The translations under genes and the position numbers were made by a program. Shown piece after piece: positions 62,246-64,000 of a DNA stretch of 64,000 nt. Within the stretch, counting starts at the first letter, position 1; each line of letters starts with the position of its first letter. The notes beneath the pieces were generated by a model, which did not search any database, had not been told where the DNA came from, and worked only from the letters and a program-made list of their open reading frames with translations. This DNA comes from Fimbriimonas sp. (lineage in GTDB: Bacteria > Armatimonadota > Fimbriimonadia > Fimbriimonadales > Fimbriimonadaceae). The stretch covers positions 1 to 64,000 of the forward strand of contig JARLGV010000062.1 in the NCBI GenBank assembly GCA_031292555.1, read 5' to 3'.

Positions 62246-62914
62246 ATGAACATCAAGAAACTCCTTGGAATTGCGGGGGCGAAACAGGCGACGAATCTCC
62301 AGCCTCTCGTCTTGTCAGATTCGCTGTGCAATGCACTTGAGATCCTCTCCCAGATCTTTGGCCAAAGCTGGCACATGCCGGTCGTCGGCGAACTGCACCG
62401 GGCTTTACGGTCTCCCACCCCACCGTCCGGACAGATACTGGCAGGCATCATTCTCAAGCTACTCGAGGAGGCGAATATGTCCCGACCCGGAATTGCCACC
62501 CGATTCGTGGTCAGCCACAACCAGATCGTCTATCGATCGGCGGACCGCCGCTACGTGGTGCTGATCCTCCAGGGCGATGGGCACACCGTTCGAGTCGTGT
62601 GGCAAGTATCGGTCCGGCAGGCCGGCACGTCGTACATCTCGTATCAGGTGTACGGCAGTTCGTGGTCCGTCGTCGACTGGAAAGTAGCCGAACCTTGCCT
62701 GAATGACCTCGCTCTCCTCGCAAAGACCGGAGGCGAGGTGCTCGGATTTCTAGAGCAATACAATTTGTTGCCGACCGGTTCTCCATTCGAGCGTGCCCTG
62801 GATGCGCAGGTGGTACAGGCTTCGACGCTGCGTGAAATGGCGATCGAGCACAAAGAGCCAAGTGAACATAAAACGGCAGGCTCCGATCCCTCAGAGCCTG
62901 CCGTTGCATCCTGA
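62246..62914 (+). CDS. Hypothetical protein (222 aa)
   Basis: Not recognised. No signal peptide. The N-terminal 75 residues are helical; residues 80-150 are a beta-rich segment with repeated aromatic residues (VVLILQGDGHTVRVVWQVSV, YQVYGSSWSVVDW). The last 20 residues (HKTAGSDPSEPAVAS) are encoded by a transcription terminator hairpin, so the tail is probably unstructured. ATG 62246 is the only start before the first helix. Confidence 0.65.
   Translation: MNIKKLLGIAGAKQATNLQPLVLSDSLCNALEILSQIFGQSWHMPVVGELHRALRSPTPPSGQILAGIILKLLEEANMSRPGIATRFVVSHNQIVYRSADRRYVVLILQGDGHTVRVVWQVSVRQAGTSYISYQVYGSSWSVVDWKVAEPCLNDLALLAKTGGEVLGFLEQYNLLPTGSPFERALDAQVVQASTLREMAIEHKEPSEHKTAGSDPSEPAVAS
62873..62904 (-). 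terminator. Terminator hairpin inside the 3' end of the 222-aa gene
   Basis: ACGGCAGGCTC pairs perfectly with GAGCCTGCCGT (11 bp, 10-nt loop). On the minus strand it is followed by TTTTATG, a good rho-independent pattern for the VWA gene that ends at 62922. It lies within the last codons of the convergent plus-strand gene. Confidence 0.75.
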
Positions 62915-62921
62915 CGTCGTA

Positions 62922-64000
62922 TTACTCGACCGGTGCGATACGCTCGATTTCGGTCACCTTCACCACCAGCGCCCGAAGCTTGTCGACAGAGCAAGACCCG
63001 ATGACCAAGCGAAGCTTTCGGTCGACTTCGCTGACCCTTAGCCCCAATCCTTTTAGCTTGGCCAGTAAGTCGTCGTCCAGTGCGGTGAGATACACAAGTA
63101 CGGCTACTTGATTCTTAGCCGACCGCAGCCGCTTGTCAACCACCTTCTCATAGGTTCTGACGTTCACCGCCGGCTTGTCCGAACGGTCCTCCAGCATTGC
63201 CTGGCCCGAAGTGGACTTCATTGCCTTACCTGCCGATATGTGCCGCGTGATCCTGCCACTCACAGTCCCCCGGCCTCCGCCAAAGCCGGCCATACCGCCA
63301 GGGCCCGCGCCTCCTCCGCCACCCGGCGCAGCAATCGCGGCAGAGAGGGTCACCGCAGGCGACGCAGGGGCGCCAAAGATCCCTTGGTACGACACTCCGT
63401 CGGCCATCTCGATCGGAACGTGGACGGTGTGAGAAACGCCGTCGATATTCACCACCCTTGGCTCAACCGCCACAAAGGAGGTGTATTGCGTCATGATCCC
63501 AAACTGAAGTCCTAAGTCCGTGATCTCGGATTCATAGTCGGCACGTTCTATCCCTGCCTCGCCGATCTGCTGCTCATACGACCGGTTGGTGAGTTCGTCG
63601 ACTTGCCTTCGTGCCCATAGCGTCGCGATCGCGGAGTCGCCCGGATCGGGCGTGAAAGGCAGATGAAGAGACTGGCTCCAAGAACGCTCGCCAACCTGCC
63701 CCGAAAGCGAGATTCGGCCATGTCCAGGGTTCTCGAATCGCCCCTGGATCACGATCGGTCGATCACTGAAGACATCCGGAATTTCGCTCGGAGTGACCTG
63801 GGTGAGGTCGATGCCGTCGGTCTCGAATCGGACGTTCGTCAACACCGGAGTCCGTAGTCTTTGAACGAATTGGTTGACGGCCGGTTCCGCCGACTCGGCA
63901 AGGGTGACGATCTCGCTATCGCCCTTTCCCGCTTTGCTCATGGCGTCGATTAGGTAGCGATTCACCGAATTGCCGATACCGAACGTGAAGATTCGGGTGT
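62922..64000 (-). CDS. VIT/VWA-type protein, C-terminal part
   Basis: The gene is cut by the right edge; about 359 residues remain. The first visible residues (TRIFTFGIGNSVNRYLIDAMSKAGKG) are the end of a von Willebrand factor A domain as in bacterial inter-alpha-trypsin-inhibitor-like proteins. A beta region with LWARRQVDELT and LGLQFGIMTQYTSFVAVE follows, also typical of that group. Then come a Gly-rich linker (GGGGGAGPGGMAGFGGG) and a C-terminal domain of about 90 residues that I do not recognise. The MIDAS residues and any VIT domain would be outside the window. Confidence 0.75.
   Translation of the reverse strand, partial: TRIFTFGIGNSVNRYLIDAMSKAGKGDSEIVTLAESAEPAVNQFVQRLRTPVLTNVRFETDGIDLTQVTPSEIPDVFSDRPIVIQGRFENPGHGRISLSGQVGERSWSQSLHLPFTPDPGDSAIATLWARRQVDELTNRSYEQQIGEAGIERADYESEITDLGLQFGIMTQYTSFVAVEPRVVNIDGVSHTVHVPIEMADGVSYQGIFGAPASPAVTLSAAIAAPGGGGGAGPGGMAGFGGGRGTVSGRITRHISAGKAMKSTSGQAMLEDRSDKPAVNVRTYEKVVDKRLRSAKNQVAVLVYLTALDDDLLAKLKGLGLRVSEVDRKLRLVIGSCSVDKLRALVVKVTEIERIAPVE

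Noticed and set aside
1-64000. tRNA genes and CRISPR arrays
   Set aside because: Intergenic regions were read for T-arm consensus (GTTCRANNC with CCA-like ends) and for regular 25-40 bp repeats; none found.

Overview
The window is 64 kb of GC-rich (roughly 60%) bacterial chromosome, densely coding on both strands. No rRNA, tRNA, CRISPR array, transposase or phage gene is visible. Very large secreted proteins, many GTG/TTG starts, -10-like boxes lying directly against start codons, a type IV pilus locus with giant minor-pilin-like proteins and several predicted plant-polysaccharide glycosidases all fit a member of Armatimonadota (Fimbriimonadia-like). That assignment is inference from style of content, not from a marker gene.

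Layout. 1-4316: 3' end of a GH127-like (DUF1680) beta-L-arabinofuranosidase with a discoidin-like tail, then a YtfR-YtfT-YjfF-type furanose ABC importer (ATPase and two permeases, overlapping genes). 4317-7303: small secreted metallopeptidase, a hypothetical gene, and mnmG. 7433-14113: secreted arabinofuranosidase-like GH, secreted DUF5060-type GH, and a DUF5107/TPR protein. 14115-17980: moaD, a fRMsr-like GAF protein, moaE, a thioredoxin-reductase-like ferredoxin-NADP reductase and a DUF4173 membrane protein. 18427-44326: 26 kb of type IV pilus genes, all on the minus strand. In order of transcription these are pilB-pilT-pilC (ending in a clear terminator), then pilD, a major-pilin-like gene, two large prepilin-like genes (698 and 746 aa), a 1078-aa PilX/GspK-like gene, and two giant exported proteins (1589 and 2307 aa) with beta-propeller repeats. 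44570-58312: housekeeping and metabolic genes (argS, hemW, ruvC, CCA-adding enzyme, pepC, a DusC-like dus gene, a DHFR-like gene, an NCS1 permease), a GH20-like hydrolase and several unknowns. 58759-62118: a 1119-aa secreted six-hairpin glycosidase-like protein. The right edge cuts a VWA/VIT-type protein.

How the genes may work together. The left end looks like a set for freeing and importing furanose sugars (arabinofuranose/galactofuranose). The pilus block carries the cytoplasmic motor (PilB, PilT), platform (PilC), processing peptidase (PilD), a pilin, and what I read as an enlarged version of the PilV-PilW-PilX-PilY1 tip module. PilM/N/O/P/Q are not in the window. The giant tip-module-like operon is the strongest candidate for an under-described system here. 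A second general signal is frequent probable leaderless transcription: TANNNT boxes 4-7 nt before start codons.
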